A stretch of DNA of 20,299 nucleotides from Hyphomicrobiales bacterium (GCA_016201085.1 JACQDO010000237.1:1-20299), one strand, 5' to 3'. Counted from the stretch's first letter, positions 1 to 9,112 are shown. Translations and numbers: made by a program. The notes: generated by a model from the letters alone, not told the origin.

Positions 1-13
1 AAAGCCAATGCGC

Positions 14-89
14 TGGCGCTCCCTAGGGGACTCGAACCCCTGTTTTCGCCGTGAGAGGGCGACGTCCTGGGCCGCTAGACGAAGGGAGC
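14..89 (-). tRNA. tRNA-Glu, anticodon CTC
   Basis: Read on the minus strand this is a full 76-base cloverleaf. The 7-bp acceptor stem pairs GCTCCCT (83-89) with AGGGAGC (18-24), followed by discriminator G and an encoded CCA (14-16). The anticodon stem TCGCC/GGCGA encloses the loop CTCTCAC, placing anticodon CTC at 53-55. The T arm contains GGTTCGAGTCC. The body closely resembles bacterial tRNA-Glu (start of D arm TCGTCTAG, then GGCCCAGGAC), so it should decode GAG. Identity is inferred from resemblance and anticodon. Confidence 0.95.
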
Positions 90-150
90 TTGGCCAAGAC
101 CATCGAGATAGCCGCGATCCCCGGGCCGCGCAAGCGCGCAGTTCCGGCCC

Positions 151-483
151 TCAGGGTCGCGGCCCCAGCGGAATACGGCCGACCGGTTTGAGCGTACTAA
201 GGTCGTAGATGCGCAGCTCGGTGGCGCCCGCGATCTCGACGGTGAGCACGATGCGGCCGTCGCCGACCGCGCTCGATATCACCTTGGCGCCGGCCGGCAG
301 GGCGGCCGCGGCCTCCATGGCCGGCGGCGCACTTCCCTGCAGATGGAAAACGCGATAGCCGATGACGGCAAGGACCACAGCCACCGCCAGGAAGGTCGTG
401 GCGCTGGCGATCATCATCAGGCGGCGGATGCGCGCCACGACGCGCGCCGCTTCGGGATCGAGTGGTTTTTCGTCGTCGGACAT
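151..483 (-). CDS. Small single-pass membrane protein, possibly DUF6476 family
   Basis: This encodes 110 residues. A charged N-terminus (about 1-21, ending in RVVARIRR) is followed by one clear hydrophobic helix at about 22-44 and a soluble C-terminal part of about 65 residues with alternating hydrophobic residues that looks like a small beta domain. The charge pattern suggests the N-terminus stays in the cytoplasm and the C-terminal part faces the periplasm. It is divergent from the rluD-like gene with only 16 bases between the two start codons, an arrangement I recall for small DUF6476-type proteins in Rhizobiales; that family name is from memory and uncertain. No catalytic motif is visible and the function is unknown. 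The ribosome binding site is weak. Confidence 0.75.
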   Translation of the reverse strand: MSDDEKPLDPEAARVVARIRRLMMIASATTFLAVAVVLAVIGYRVFHLQGSAPPAMEAAAALPAGAKVISSAVGDGRIVLTVEIAGATELRIYDLSTLKPVGRIPLGPRP

Positions 484-499
484 TACTTGAGCCTACGTT

Positions 500-1522
500 A
501 TGCCGGATAGCGCCAGTGAAACCGTGACGATCGCCGCCGAGGAAGCGGGCGGCCGGCTTGATCGCGTGCTGGCCGCGCGCATCCCGGCGCTGTCGCGTTC
601 GCGCCTGAAGGCGCTCATCGTCGCCGGGCAAGTGTCGATCGCGGCGCGCACGATCCGCGATCCGGCCGCGCAGGTCAATTCCGGCGACACCGTCACCGTC
701 GCCCTGCCCCCGCCCGAACCGGCCACGCCGCAGGGCGAGGTAATCCCGCTCAATATCGTGTACGAGGACGCCGCGCTGATTGTGCTCGACAAGCCGAGCG
801 GCCTGGTCGTCCACCCGGCCGCCGGCCACGCCTCGGGCACGCTGGTCAATGCGCTGATCGCGCATTGCGGCGACAGCCTGTCTGGAATTGGTGGTGTCAA
901 ACGGCCGGGCATCGTGCACCGGCTCGACAAGGACACCAGCGGCCTGATGGTGGTGGCGAAGGGCGACCGCGCCCATCGCGCACTCTCCAAGCAGTTCGCC
1001 AACAAGGGCGATGGACCGCTGCAACGGGGCTATCTGGCTTTCGTCTGGGGCGTCCCTGACCGCCCGAAGGGCACCATCGACGCCCCACTCGACCGCAACC
1101 CGCGTGCCCGCGACAAGCGCGCGGTGCGCGCAGGCGGCCGCCACGCCGTGACCCATTGGCAGCTGCTGGAGCGCTTCAGCGGCCGCGACGGCAAGCCGGT
1201 GGCGAGCCTCTTGGCCTGCACCCTGGAGACCGGCCGCACGCATCAGATCCGGGTGCATCTGGCCCATATCGGCCACCCGATCCTGGGCGACGAGACCTAT
1301 GCCACCGGCTTCAAGAGCAAGGCCAGCCGGCTCGGCCCGCAGACACAAGCCGCCTTGGCTACACTTGGCAGGCAGGCTTTGCATGCCTATCTGTTGGCCA
1401 TTGAGCACCCTGATACCGAGGAGATCCTGGAGTTCCGTTCGGAACTGCCGGGCGATCTACGACGTTTACGTGACGCACTGACAGTCGACAAAGGCCAAGT
1501 GGCGTCCGAGCGTCATAAATAG
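500..1522 (+). CDS. rluD: RluA-family 23S rRNA pseudouridine synthase, RluD type
   Basis: This 340-residue protein has the standard RluD layout: an S4-like RNA-binding domain at about residues 15-70 (GGRLDRVLA, then LSRSRLKALI) and a catalytic pseudouridine synthase domain from about 85 to 320. The active-site motif HRLDKDTSG lies at 140-148 with the catalytic Asp at 143, and the later RTHQIRVHLAHIGHPILGDETY stretch is the conserved C-terminal part of the fold. E. coli RluD makes the three pseudouridines of 23S rRNA helix 69; the same role is inferred here. The length is normal. The start is the first in-frame ATG and lies close to the divergent membrane-protein gene, so the two promoters must overlap coding sequence. 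RluC or another RluA paralogue is the main alternative, but the GIVHRLDKDTSG form favours RluD. Confidence 0.92.
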   Translation: MPDSASETVTIAAEEAGGRLDRVLAARIPALSRSRLKALIVAGQVSIAARTIRDPAAQVNSGDTVTVALPPPEPATPQGEVIPLNIVYEDAALIVLDKPSGLVVHPAAGHASGTLVNALIAHCGDSLSGIGGVKRPGIVHRLDKDTSGLMVVAKGDRAHRALSKQFANKGDGPLQRGYLAFVWGVPDRPKGTIDAPLDRNPRARDKRAVRAGGRHAVTHWQLLERFSGRDGKPVASLLACTLETGRTHQIRVHLAHIGHPILGDETYATGFKSKASRLGPQTQAALATLGRQALHAYLLAIEHPDTEEILEFRSELPGDLRRLRDALTVDKGQVASERHK

Positions 1523-1722
1523 ACAAATTAAAACAATGGCTTGGATACGCCGCCGGGGTCACGGTGACGTGACGGGCGTTAGCCTTTATTTCGCCGCCCC
1601 GTTCCAATATGCTGCACCTGCGATCAAGCTTTCGCGGTCGCAACATGCGCGCCGTCGGCTCGGGGAGCGGCGGCGACAATCGCCTGCCGATCCGTCGGGG
1701 GCACACTAAGGAGGGCGCTATC

Positions 1723-2634
1723 ATGGCCCGTACCGCCGCACTGCCGGCACTCAAGGCCGAATCCGGTCTTTCTCACTATTTGGAAGAAATCCGCCGGTTC
1801 CCGATGCTGGAACCGCAGGAAGAATACATGCTGGCGCGCAGTTGGCGTGAGCACGGCGATCGTGAGGCCGCGCACAAGCTCGTCACCAGCCATCTCCGCC
1901 TGGTCGCCAAGATCGCCATGGGCTATCGCGGCTATGGCCTGCCGATCTCCGAGGTCGTCTCGGAGGGCAATGTCGGCCTGATGCAGGCGGTCAAACGCTT
2001 CGAGCCCGAGAAGGGCTTCCGCCTCGCCACCTACGCCATGTGGTGGATCAAGGCCGCCATCCAGGAATACATCCTGCGCTCGTGGTCGCTGGTGAAGATG
2101 GGCACCACCGCCAATCAGAAGAAGCTGTTCTTCAACCTGCGCAAGGCCAAGAGCAAGATTTCCGCGCTCGACGAAGGCGACCTGCGGCCCGATCAGGTCA
2201 AGGTGATCGCCAAGCGCCTGGGCGTCAACGAGCAGGACGTCGTGGACATGAACCGCCGGCTCGGCGGCGATGCCTCGCTCAACGCGCCGATCCGCGACGA
2301 CGGCGAAAGCGGCGAATGGCAGGACTGGCTGGTCGACGATGCGCCGAGCCAGGAGCGCATTCTGGCCGAGCACGAGGAAAGCGATAACCGCCACAAAGCA
2401 CTGATCTCCGCGCTCGACGTGCTCAACGAGCGCGAGAAGCGCATCTTCCAGGCGCGGCGGCTGGCCGACGATCCGATCACGCTTGAGGATCTGGCGAGCG
2501 AGTTCGGCGTCTCGCGCGAGCGCGTGCGCCAGATCGAGGTGCGCGCCTTCGAGAAGGTGCAGAAGGCGGTGAAGAACCGCATCGCCGCCATGGAGCAGCC
2601 GGGCGAAGGCATGGCATCGGCGACGATGCATTAA
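1723..2634 (+). CDS. rpoH: RNA polymerase heat-shock sigma factor RpoH (sigma-32)
   Basis: This is a 303-residue sigma-70-family factor that directs RNA polymerase to heat-shock promoters. The RpoH box QKKLFFNLR, diagnostic of sigma-32, is at residues 132-140. Region 2 is at about 52-121, with the -10-binding segment RLATYAMWWIKAAIQEYILR at 100-119. The region 4.2 helix-turn-helix is at about 252-281 (TLEDLASEFGVSRERVRQIE). The start at 1723 was chosen because an excellent AAGGAGG (1708-1714) sits 8 bases upstream and the protein then begins where RpoH proteins normally do; the frame stays open 38 codons further upstream but that part looks non-coding. Many alphaproteobacteria carry two or more rpoH genes, and which paralogue this is cannot be told here. 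I found no convincing promoter in the 200 bases upstream. Confidence 0.96.
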   Translation: MARTAALPALKAESGLSHYLEEIRRFPMLEPQEEYMLARSWREHGDREAAHKLVTSHLRLVAKIAMGYRGYGLPISEVVSEGNVGLMQAVKRFEPEKGFRLATYAMWWIKAAIQEYILRSWSLVKMGTTANQKKLFFNLRKAKSKISALDEGDLRPDQVKVIAKRLGVNEQDVVDMNRRLGGDASLNAPIRDDGESGEWQDWLVDDAPSQERILAEHEESDNRHKALISALDVLNEREKRIFQARRLADDPITLEDLASEFGVSRERVRQIEVRAFEKVQKAVKNRIAAMEQPGEGMASATMH

Positions 2635-2661
2635 GTCCATCGTCATTGCGCAAATACAAAT

Positions 2662-2710
2662 GGCCGGGCCAAAGGCGCAAAGCGCCGTCTTCGCGCATTA
2701 TGTCCCGGCC
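2662..2710 (+). terminator. Probable rpoH terminator / REP-like palindrome
   Basis: About 28 bases after the rpoH stop, GGCCGGG (2662-2668) can pair with CCCGGCC (2704-2710), which is followed directly by GTTTTGATT. An inner hairpin GGCGC-AAA-GCGCC occupies 2674-2686. A GC stem followed by a T-rich stretch fits an intrinsic terminator, but the long branched loop is unusual and looks more like a dispersed palindromic repeat that may also serve as a terminator. Confidence 0.5.
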
Positions 2711-2746
2711 GTTTTGATTCTGACCTGATTTGTCGTCCGCGCGACC

Positions 2747-2822
2747 CGCCTACGCTCGCTTTGCGAGCTACGGCGCGTTGGGAGTCCGCCGAAGCGCTCC
2801 GCAGTCTATCGATAGGCTGCGG
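2747..2822. repeat. Cluster of palindromic intergenic repeats
   Basis: This occupies the middle of the 318-base gap between rpoH and the next gene (2635-2952). The first palindrome is 2747-2775: GCTCGC-TTT-GCGAGC with outer arms CGCC/GGCG and a TAC on both sides. The second is 2799-2822: a near-perfect 24-base inverted repeat with one mismatch, its core being CTATCGATAG (2806-2815). With the palindrome at 2662-2710 this makes three in about 160 bases, typical of REP/BIME-type dispersed elements. Copies elsewhere in the genome cannot be seen from here. The rest of the gap, up to the GAGGG at 2941, shows no gene I can support. Confidence 0.55.
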
Positions 2823-2952
2823 CGTAAGGGTCCCGGGCGAGGCGGAGAAGGCTGCGAGCGGCCTGCGCCGGCCGTGCCGATGGCGCCGCCGCATGGAACC
2901 AAATGACGGGGGTCTCCATTCTCATCCCCAGGGAACCAGCGAGGGCAAACTC

Positions 2953-3270
2953 ATGAAGACGGCAAAATTGCTGGGTGTCGTCGAACGTCAAGCCGCACGC
3001 CTGCGGAAGGCGACACGCAAACGCTATAATGACCTGACGCGCTCGGCCGCAAAGATGACCGACGTCAGGCATCAGCGGCGTTATCTGCGGACGGCCAAGC
3101 AGACCATCGCCAGCGCGGAAAAAATCATCGCGCAAATGAAGCAACGCGTCGCCGTCGCCGAGAAATCTCTGGCGGTCGGCAAAAAACGCGGCAAGAGGCG
3201 GGTCAAGCGCAAGGCCAAACGGCGCGTGAAACGGGCCGTGACACGGGCAAAGCACAAGAAGCGCAGCTGA
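2953..3270 (+). CDS. Small, extremely basic protein with a Lys/Arg-repeat tail (unrecognised)
   Basis: I do not recognise this 105-residue protein. Residues 1-76 are helical in character, rich in Ala, Lys, Arg and Gln with few prolines, and could form a coiled coil (for example ERQAARLRKATRKRY and TAKQTIASAEKIIAQMKQRV). Residues 77-105 are a tail in which 19 of 29 residues are Lys or Arg; the unit KRRVKR occurs at 81-86 and again at 89-94. Such tails resemble histone-H1-like or AlgP-like DNA-binding tails, so a nucleic-acid-binding role is possible, but this is inference from composition only. The start was placed at 2953 because GAGGG (2941-2945) precedes it and the upstream extension of the frame reads through palindromic repeats. 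The stop lies 6 bases from the end of the convergent gene. Confidence 0.75.
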   Translation: MKTAKLLGVVERQAARLRKATRKRYNDLTRSAAKMTDVRHQRRYLRTAKQTIASAEKIIAQMKQRVAVAEKSLAVGKKRGKRRVKRKAKRRVKRAVTRAKHKKRS

Positions 3271-3276
3271 CGTCCG

Positions 3277-4632
3277 CTACTGCCCCCAGGCGCGGAAGGC
3301 TTCCTCGAAGGCGCGGCTGCCCGGCGTGCCCTTTTCGATCGCAAGCAGCGCCCGTTTGCCGCTGGTATAGGTGATCGGCACTTCGAACCAGTCGCGCTCC
3401 TTGAGGAATTGAATATTGCGCTGCCGCTCGAATTCGACAGCCGACAGGCCGATGAGGAAGTAACCGTTTGTCACCTTGACCGCGAGACCGGTCAGCGGCA
3501 GCCCGCGCTGCTGCGACTGCTCGTTCTGCTTCACGAACACGCCGGGCACCTCGCCGATGCCGCCCTGGTCGAAATCGGCCGGCAGCGTGAACATAACCTC
3601 GATGGTGTGACTGGCCGGCAGCGCCTTGTCGGTATTGCTGCGCAGCGACCAGGTCATGCGCATGCGCCGCTCGGGGATTTCCACGTCGGCGCGGACAGCG
3701 AGTTCTGGCGCCAGGCCCGGCCCGGGCGACACCGTCTCGGTGCGCCAGAGCGCCGAGCCGACGAAACGTTTGCCCTCCGGGTTGCTCGAATCCTGCTCGT
3801 AAAGCACCGCCTTCTGCGCCACCGCGGCGGCCGGCGCAGTAGCGCTATTCGAATTGTCGCTGGAGGCGCCGATGCGATCGGCGATCTTCGGCTTGCCGGC
3901 CGGCTGCACCGTCTCGCGCGGCTTCGGCGCCGGGGTGGATTTGGTGAGGCTGGCGACCAACGTACCGATGGTATGACGCTGCCAATAGCCGCCGCCGGCG
4001 ATGCCGGCGATCAGCAGCAGCAGCACGGCATATTTGACAATGCGGCCATAAGAGCGCGGCGGCCGCGCCAAAGCCACGTCCGGTTCATAGCTTTCCGCCG
4101 GCGGCTGACGCGTATGCGGATCTTCGGCGGCGGGCGGCGGCCGGTCGAAAGCCTGCGACTCCACCGGCGGCCTCGATGGCTCTGCGGCCGGCGGTTCGAA
4201 ATAATGCTCTGGCTGTGACGTGGCGCCTTCGCCGGGCGGGTGCGGACGCTCCTGCACCGCGTCGAATCTCGCATGCGCCGAACGCGTGGCCTCGGCCGCT
4301 GCATCGCCGAGACCTTCGGCTTCCGCCATGCTGTCGCGGAAATCGCGCAGGCCGTGGTCGGTCAAAGACGACGGCTGCTCGCGCGGCGGCTCGTGCGACA
4401 AATCCTCGTCCGGCCGCGAGCGCTTGGCGGCTTCAGCCTCCACCTTGCGGATCGCCTCCTCCAGCGCCAGCCGCTCGCGCGTGATGTCGGATTCCTCAAG
4501 CGCCGGCTCGACGCCGCGCAACTGATTGACCAGCGCGGTACGCGCGCGCTCGTACAACACGCGGCGGTTCTCGCCCGTGTTCTTGTCGAGCCCGGCAACG
4601 GCTCGGGAGATCAGCGGATGATAATCGGCCAT
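3277..4632 (-). CDS. Single-pass membrane protein with long proline-rich linker (unrecognised)
   Basis: This 451-residue protein has four visible parts. Residues 1-75 form a charged, helical cytoplasmic segment (RRVLYERARTALVNQLRG, then a run rich in Glu and Lys). Residues 76-197 are a low-complexity linker rich in Pro, Glu and Ala. A single hydrophobic helix spans about 200-217 (YAVLLLLIAGIAGGGYW) and is preceded by basic residues, which suggests N-terminus inside. From about 275 to 451 there is a compact, probably periplasmic domain with beta-strand character (MRMTWSLRSNTDKALPASHT, then GLAVKVTNGYFLIGLSAVE). I know of conserved uncharacterised proteins like this in Bradyrhizobium relatives but cannot name a family. 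It lies 97 bases downstream of purA on the same strand, so co-transcription with purA is possible. No enzyme motif is seen. Confidence 0.85.
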   Translation of the reverse strand: MADYHPLISRAVAGLDKNTGENRRVLYERARTALVNQLRGVEPALEESDITRERLALEEAIRKVEAEAAKRSRPDEDLSHEPPREQPSSLTDHGLRDFRDSMAEAEGLGDAAAEATRSAHARFDAVQERPHPPGEGATSQPEHYFEPPAAEPSRPPVESQAFDRPPPAAEDPHTRQPPAESYEPDVALARPPRSYGRIVKYAVLLLLIAGIAGGGYWQRHTIGTLVASLTKSTPAPKPRETVQPAGKPKIADRIGASSDNSNSATAPAAAVAQKAVLYEQDSSNPEGKRFVGSALWRTETVSPGPGLAPELAVRADVEIPERRMRMTWSLRSNTDKALPASHTIEVMFTLPADFDQGGIGEVPGVFVKQNEQSQQRGLPLTGLAVKVTNGYFLIGLSAVEFERQRNIQFLKERDWFEVPITYTSGKRALLAIEKGTPGSRAFEEAFRAWGQ

Positions 4633-4729
4633 TACGGTAAGCTTATCTGGACCTTCGTGGCTTTTCAGGGTCGTGTTTTCTGAGCATGATCCTGCCCAAA
4701 AACCACTCCCTAGTTTACGAGATAATGCT

Positions 4730-6019
4730 TCAGGTTTCGAACGGGTTCTTCATCAAGATGGTGTCCTCGCGCTCCGGACTGGTGGAGAGCAAGGTCACCG
4801 GGCAACCGATCAACTCCTCTATTCGGCGTACGTATTTTATCGCCTGCGCCGGCAATTGCGCCCAGGAACGCGCGCGCGCCGTCGGCTCGCGCCAGCCGCC
4901 GATACTCTCATAGACCGGCTCGGCGCGCGCCTGTGCCAGCTCGCCGGCCGGCAGATAGTCGATGGCGCGGCCGTCCAGCCGGTAGCCGATACAGACTTTA
5001 ACCTCGTCGAAGCCGTCGAGAATATCGAGCTTGGTGAGGGCGATGCCGTCGATGCCCGAGGTGCGCACGGTCTGGCGCACCAGCACGGCGTCGAACCAAC
5101 CGCAGCGGCGCGCCCGGCCGGTCACCGTGCCGAACTCGCGGCCGCGCTCGCCCAGCGTCTTGCCGATCGCATTGTCCATCTGATCGGTGGGGAACGGCCC
5201 CTCGCCTACCCGCGTGGTGTAGGCCTTGCAGATGCCGAGCACGTAATCGATGGCGTTGGGGCCTAGCCCTGAGCCGGTCGCCGCCTGCGCCGCCACCGTG
5301 TTGGACGAGGTGACGTAAGGATAGGTGCCGTGGTCGATGTCGAGCAATGAGCCCTGCGCGCCCTCGAACAGAATGCGCTTGCCCTCGCGCCGTTTGGCGT
5401 CGAGCAGCGACCAGACCGAATCCATGAAGGGCAGCACCTGCGGCGCGATGCCGGCAAGATAGTCGTACACCGTCTTGTTGGCGATCTCGGCCAGACCGTG
5501 ACCGCGGCGCAGCGCATTGTGATGCGCCAGCAGCCGGTCGATCTTGGCGGCGAGCGACGGCAAGTCGGCGAGATCCATGAAGCGGATGGCGCGGCGGCCG
5601 ACTTTGTCCTCGTAGGCCGGACCGATGCCGCGCTTGGTGGTGCCGATGCGGGCCGAGGAATCCTCGCGGATCGCCTCCAGCTCGCGATGCAGCGGCAGGA
5701 TCAGCGGCGCGTTCTCGGCGATGCGCAGATTGTCCGGCGTCACTTTGACGCCCTGTTTGCCGAGCGTGGCAATCTCGTTGAGCAGCGCCTGCGGATCGAT
5801 CACCACGCCGTTGCCGATGACCGACAGCTTGCCGCCGCGCACCACGCCGGACGGCAGCAGCGACAGTTTGTAGGTGACGCCGTCGATCACCAGCGTATGG
5901 CCGGCGTTATGGCCGCCCTGGAAGCGCACGACGATATCGGCCTGCTCGGACAGCCAGTCGACGATCTTGCCCTTGCCTTCGTCGCCCCACTGCGACCCGA
6001 CTACAACCACGTTCGCCAT
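4730..6019 (-). CDS. purA: Adenylosuccinate synthetase
   Basis: PurA joins IMP and aspartate with GTP to make adenylosuccinate, the first committed step from IMP to AMP, in the cytoplasm. The 429-residue length is normal for bacteria. The N-terminal P-loop GDEGKGK is at residues 12-18 with catalytic Asp13; GGHNAGHT is at 35-42 with catalytic His41; the IMP-binding [13 protein letters not shown] is at 127-139. [29 protein letters not shown] and [13 protein letters not shown] follow in the expected order. The start at 6019 puts the P-loop at its usual distance from the N-terminus. It is on the same strand as serA but separated from it by a strong hairpin, so it probably has its own promoter. 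Confidence 0.98.
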   Translation of the reverse strand: MANVVVVGSQWGDEGKGKIVDWLSEQADIVVRFQGGHNAGHTLVIDGVTYKLSLLPSGVVRGGKLSVIGNGVVIDPQALLNEIATLGKQGVKVTPDNLRIAENAPLILPLHRELEAIREDSSARIGTTKRGIGPAYEDKVGRRAIRFMDLADLPSLAAKIDRLLAHHNALRRGHGLAEIANKTVYDYLAGIAPQVLPFMDSVWSLLDAKRREGKRILFEGAQGSLLDIDHGTYPYVTSSNTVAAQAATGSGLGPNAIDYVLGICKAYTTRVGEGPFPTDQMDNAIGKTLGERGREFGTVTGRARRCGWFDAVLVRQTVRTSGIDGIALTKLDILDGFDEVKVCIGYRLDGRAIDYLPAGELAQARAEPVYESIGGWREPTARARSWAQLPAQAIKYVRRIEELIGCPVTLLSTSPEREDTILMKNPFET

Positions 6020-6034
6020 AACAACTGCTTTCCC

Positions 6035-6058
6035 GCGTCAGCGCCTGGACACTGACGC
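6035..6058 (-). promoter_or_regulatory. Hairpin in the purA leader
   Basis: On the purA-sense strand GCGTCAG (6052-6058) can pair with CTGACGC (6035-6041) across a 10-base loop. The hairpin ends about 15 bases before the purA start codon and so abuts the ribosome-binding region, where GGGAAAG lies between hairpin and ATG. It could affect translation. No known riboswitch family is recognised. Confidence 0.3.
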
Positions 6059-6084
6059 CGAGCGGTGCCGGTCAGGTCCACCCT

Positions 6085-6113
6085 CGGATAAAGGATGCAG
6101 GCGGCGGAGGCAA
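6085..6113 (-). promoter_or_regulatory. Candidate purA promoter
   Basis: On the minus strand TTGCCT (6108-6113) and TATCCG (6085-6090) are 17 bases apart, a reasonable sigma-70-type match. The pair lies between the serA terminator hairpin and the purA start, where a promoter is expected. This is a pattern match by eye only. Confidence 0.35.
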
Positions 6114-6120
6114 GCGCGCA

Positions 6121-6148
6121 AAGCCGCCCGGCGGTATCCGGGCGGCTT
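6121..6148 (-). terminator. Intrinsic terminator after serA
   Basis: An 11-bp perfect stem, AAGCCGCCCGG (6138-6148 on the minus strand) with CCGGGCGGCTT (6121-6131), closes a 6-base loop and starts 26 bases after the serA stop codon. The T run after it is short (TTT, counting the stem end), so it is strong as a hairpin and moderate as a terminator. It would insulate purA from serA. Confidence 0.65.
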
Positions 6149-6174
6149 AGTAACGACTTGAATTTACACGTATT

Positions 6175-7758
6175 TTAGAAATGCAGCGGCTTGGCCTGCT
6201 GCACCTGCGGCAGCGCGCGCACCTTGGCGAGCACGTCGGCCGGCAGTTCGCCGTCGATCTCGATCAGCGCGATGGCGCTGGCGCCGGGCGCTTCGCGGCC
6301 GACGTGGAAGGTGGCGATGTTGATGCCGGCTTCCCCCAGCGTCGAGGAGAAGCGGCCGATGAAGCCCGGCTTGTCGAGATTGGTGATGTAGATCATCGAG
6401 GGGCCGAACTCGGCGTCCATGCGGATGCCCTTGATGTTGACGATGCGCGGGCGGCCGTCGGCGAACACGGTGCCCGACACCCAGCGCGTCTGCGCCTGCG
6501 TCATGACCGACACCGTGATCAGGTTGTCATAGTCGCCGGCGGCATCGCGCGTGGTTTCCTCGACCGCCATGCCGCGCTCGCGCGCGATCACCGGCGCCGA
6601 CACCACATTGACGTCGCCGAGCATCGGCCGCAGCAGGCCGGACAGAACCGCCGAGGTGAGCGCCTTGATCTTCATCTGCGCCACCGCACCCTCGTAGGTG
6701 ATGTGAATTTCCTTGATCGGGTCCTCCGTGAGCTGGCCGGCGAAGGAGCCGAGCTTCTCGGCGAGCGCGATGAAGGGCTTGAGCTTCGGCGCCTCTTCGG
6801 CGGTGATCGAGGGAAAGTTCACGGCGTTGGAGATGGCGCCGCTCAGCAGGTAATCCGACATCTGCTCGGCCACCTGCAGCGCGACGTTTTCCTGTGCCTC
6901 GGTGGTGGCGGCGCCGAGATGCGGCGTGCAAATTACGTTGGGATGGCCGAACAGCACGTTCTTGGTAGCGGGTTCTTCCACGAACACGTCGAAGGCGGCA
7001 CCGGCAACATGATTTGAGTTCAAGGCATCGACCAATGCCTGCTCGTCGACCAGTCCGCCGCGCGCGCAATTGACGATGCGCACGCCCTTCTTCATCTTGG
7101 CGAGCGCTTTGGCGTCGACGATGTTGCGGGTCTTGTCGGTGAGCGGGGTGTGCAGCGTGATGAAATCCGAGCGCTTGAACAGCTCGTCGAGCTCGACCTT
7201 CTCGACACCGATCTCCAGCGCGCGCTCGGCGGTGAGGAACGGATCGTAGGCGATCACCTTCATCTTCAGCCCGATGGCGCGGTCGGCGACGATCGAACCG
7301 ATATTGCCGCAGCCGATGACGCCGAGCGTCTTGGCGGTAATCTCGACGCCCATGAATTTGTTCTTTTCCCATTTGCCGGCCTGCGTCGAGCGGTCGGCTT
7401 CCGGAATCTGCCGCGCCAAGGCCAACATCAGCGAGATGGCGTGCTCGGCGGTGGTGATGGAATTGCCGAACGGCGTGTTCATGACGATGATGCCGCGCGC
7501 GGTCGCCGCCGGAATGTCGACATTGTCGACGCCGATGCCGGCGCGCCCGATGACCTTCAGGTTTTTCGCCTTTTCCAGAATCTTCGGCGTCACCTTGGTG
7601 GCGGAACGGATGGCGAGCCCGTCGTAATTACCGACCAGCTCGGCGAGCTTTTCCTTGTCATTGCCGAGCGCGGGCTGGAAATCGACTTCGATGCCGCGAT
7701 CCTTGAAGATCTGCACGGCGGCGGGCGACAGCGAATCGGAGATGAGAACTTTGGGCAT
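6175..7758 (-). CDS. serA: D-3-phosphoglycerate dehydrogenase
   Basis: SerA oxidises 3-phosphoglycerate to 3-phosphohydroxypyruvate with NAD+, the first step of serine synthesis. At 527 residues it is the long form: substrate- and nucleotide-binding domains (about 1-315), then an intervening allosteric (ASB) domain and a C-terminal ACT domain at about 455-527 (ITNLDKPGFIGRFSSTLGEA, GINIATFHVGR). The NAD-binding glycine motif GCGNIG is at 149-154. The catalytic set is Arg233 (CARGG), Glu262 (EEPA) and His280 (CTPHLGAATTEAQ). The ACT domain suggests serine feedback control, as in other long forms, though sensitivity varies. It lies downstream of serC on the same strand with a 134-base gap filled mostly by a palindromic repeat. 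The start is well supported by the N-terminus MPKVLISDSLS, typical of the family. Confidence 0.98.
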   Translation of the reverse strand: MPKVLISDSLSPAAVQIFKDRGIEVDFQPALGNDKEKLAELVGNYDGLAIRSATKVTPKILEKAKNLKVIGRAGIGVDNVDIPAATARGIIVMNTPFGNSITTAEHAISLMLALARQIPEADRSTQAGKWEKNKFMGVEITAKTLGVIGCGNIGSIVADRAIGLKMKVIAYDPFLTAERALEIGVEKVELDELFKRSDFITLHTPLTDKTRNIVDAKALAKMKKGVRIVNCARGGLVDEQALVDALNSNHVAGAAFDVFVEEPATKNVLFGHPNVICTPHLGAATTEAQENVALQVAEQMSDYLLSGAISNAVNFPSITAEEAPKLKPFIALAEKLGSFAGQLTEDPIKEIHITYEGAVAQMKIKALTSAVLSGLLRPMLGDVNVVSAPVIARERGMAVEETTRDAAGDYDNLITVSVMTQAQTRWVSGTVFADGRPRIVNIKGIRMDAEFGPSMIYITNLDKPGFIGRFSSTLGEAGINIATFHVGREAPGASAIALIEIDGELPADVLAKVRALPQVQQAKPLHF

Positions 7759-7772
7759 GGGTTCCTCAATTT

Positions 7773-7887
7773 GTCATTCCGGCCGAGCGCGTAGCGCGAG
7801 AGCCGGAATCCAGTGATGAAAAATCAGCGTTTGTTGTGTGGCTCTGGATTCCGGGTTCGCGGGCTTTGCCCCGCGCCCCGGAATGAC
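7773..7887. repeat. Nested palindromic repeat between serC and serA
   Basis: The outer arms GTCATTCCGG (7773-7782) and CCGGAATGAC (7878-7887) are perfect 10-base complements. The inner arms CCGGAATCCAG (7803-7813) and CTGGATTCCGG (7844-7854) are a perfect 11-base pair. Small hairpins lie between the arms, for example GCGGGC-TTT-GCCCCGC near 7860-7874. The whole folds as a branched cruciform and fills almost all of the gap. The TGGATTCCGGGTTCGC and CCCCGGAATGAC ends look like a repeat family I recall as widely dispersed in Bradyrhizobium and Rhodopseudomonas genomes. Confidence 0.75.
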
Positions 7888-7892
7888 CGGTT

Positions 7893-9065
<1,173 letters not shown>

Positions 9066-9112
9066 CGTCTATCCTTCCAGATAGGTGCCTCTCGTTGGGG
9101 AGAGGTGTCCCA
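9066..9112 (-). ncRNA. Candidate serC leader RNA (cis-regulatory)
   Basis: The predicted leader of about 47 bases has two hairpins. The first is CCTCTC (9100-9105 on the minus strand) with GAGAGG (9088-9093) and a 6-base loop. The second is CTATC (9080-9084) with GATAG (9069-9073) around the loop TGGAAG. The ribosome binding site GGAAGG (9073-9078) is in the second loop and stem edge, 7 bases before the ATG. A conserved serC leader motif has been described upstream of serC in alphaproteobacteria; this fits my memory of it in position and layout, but I have not aligned it. The ligand or mechanism is unknown. Confidence 0.55.

Noticed and set aside
197..1408. Long minus-strand open frame opposite the rluD-like gene
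   Set aside because: It is a shadow of the GC-rich plus-strand gene, which has clear family motifs; the minus frame shows no domain and overlaps a second real gene.
1558..1568. GTCAC-G-GTGAC dyad upstream of rpoH as an operator or heat-shock promoter
   Set aside because: The dyad is short, and no CTTGAA/CCCCAT pair with suitable spacing lies around it, so I could not support a regulatory call.
4633..4729. GAGCATGATCCTG-like stretch after purA as a dispersed GATCATGCTC repeat
   Set aside because: Only one arm resembles the repeat I remember from rhizobia and no complementary arm is present, so it is at best a degenerate fragment.
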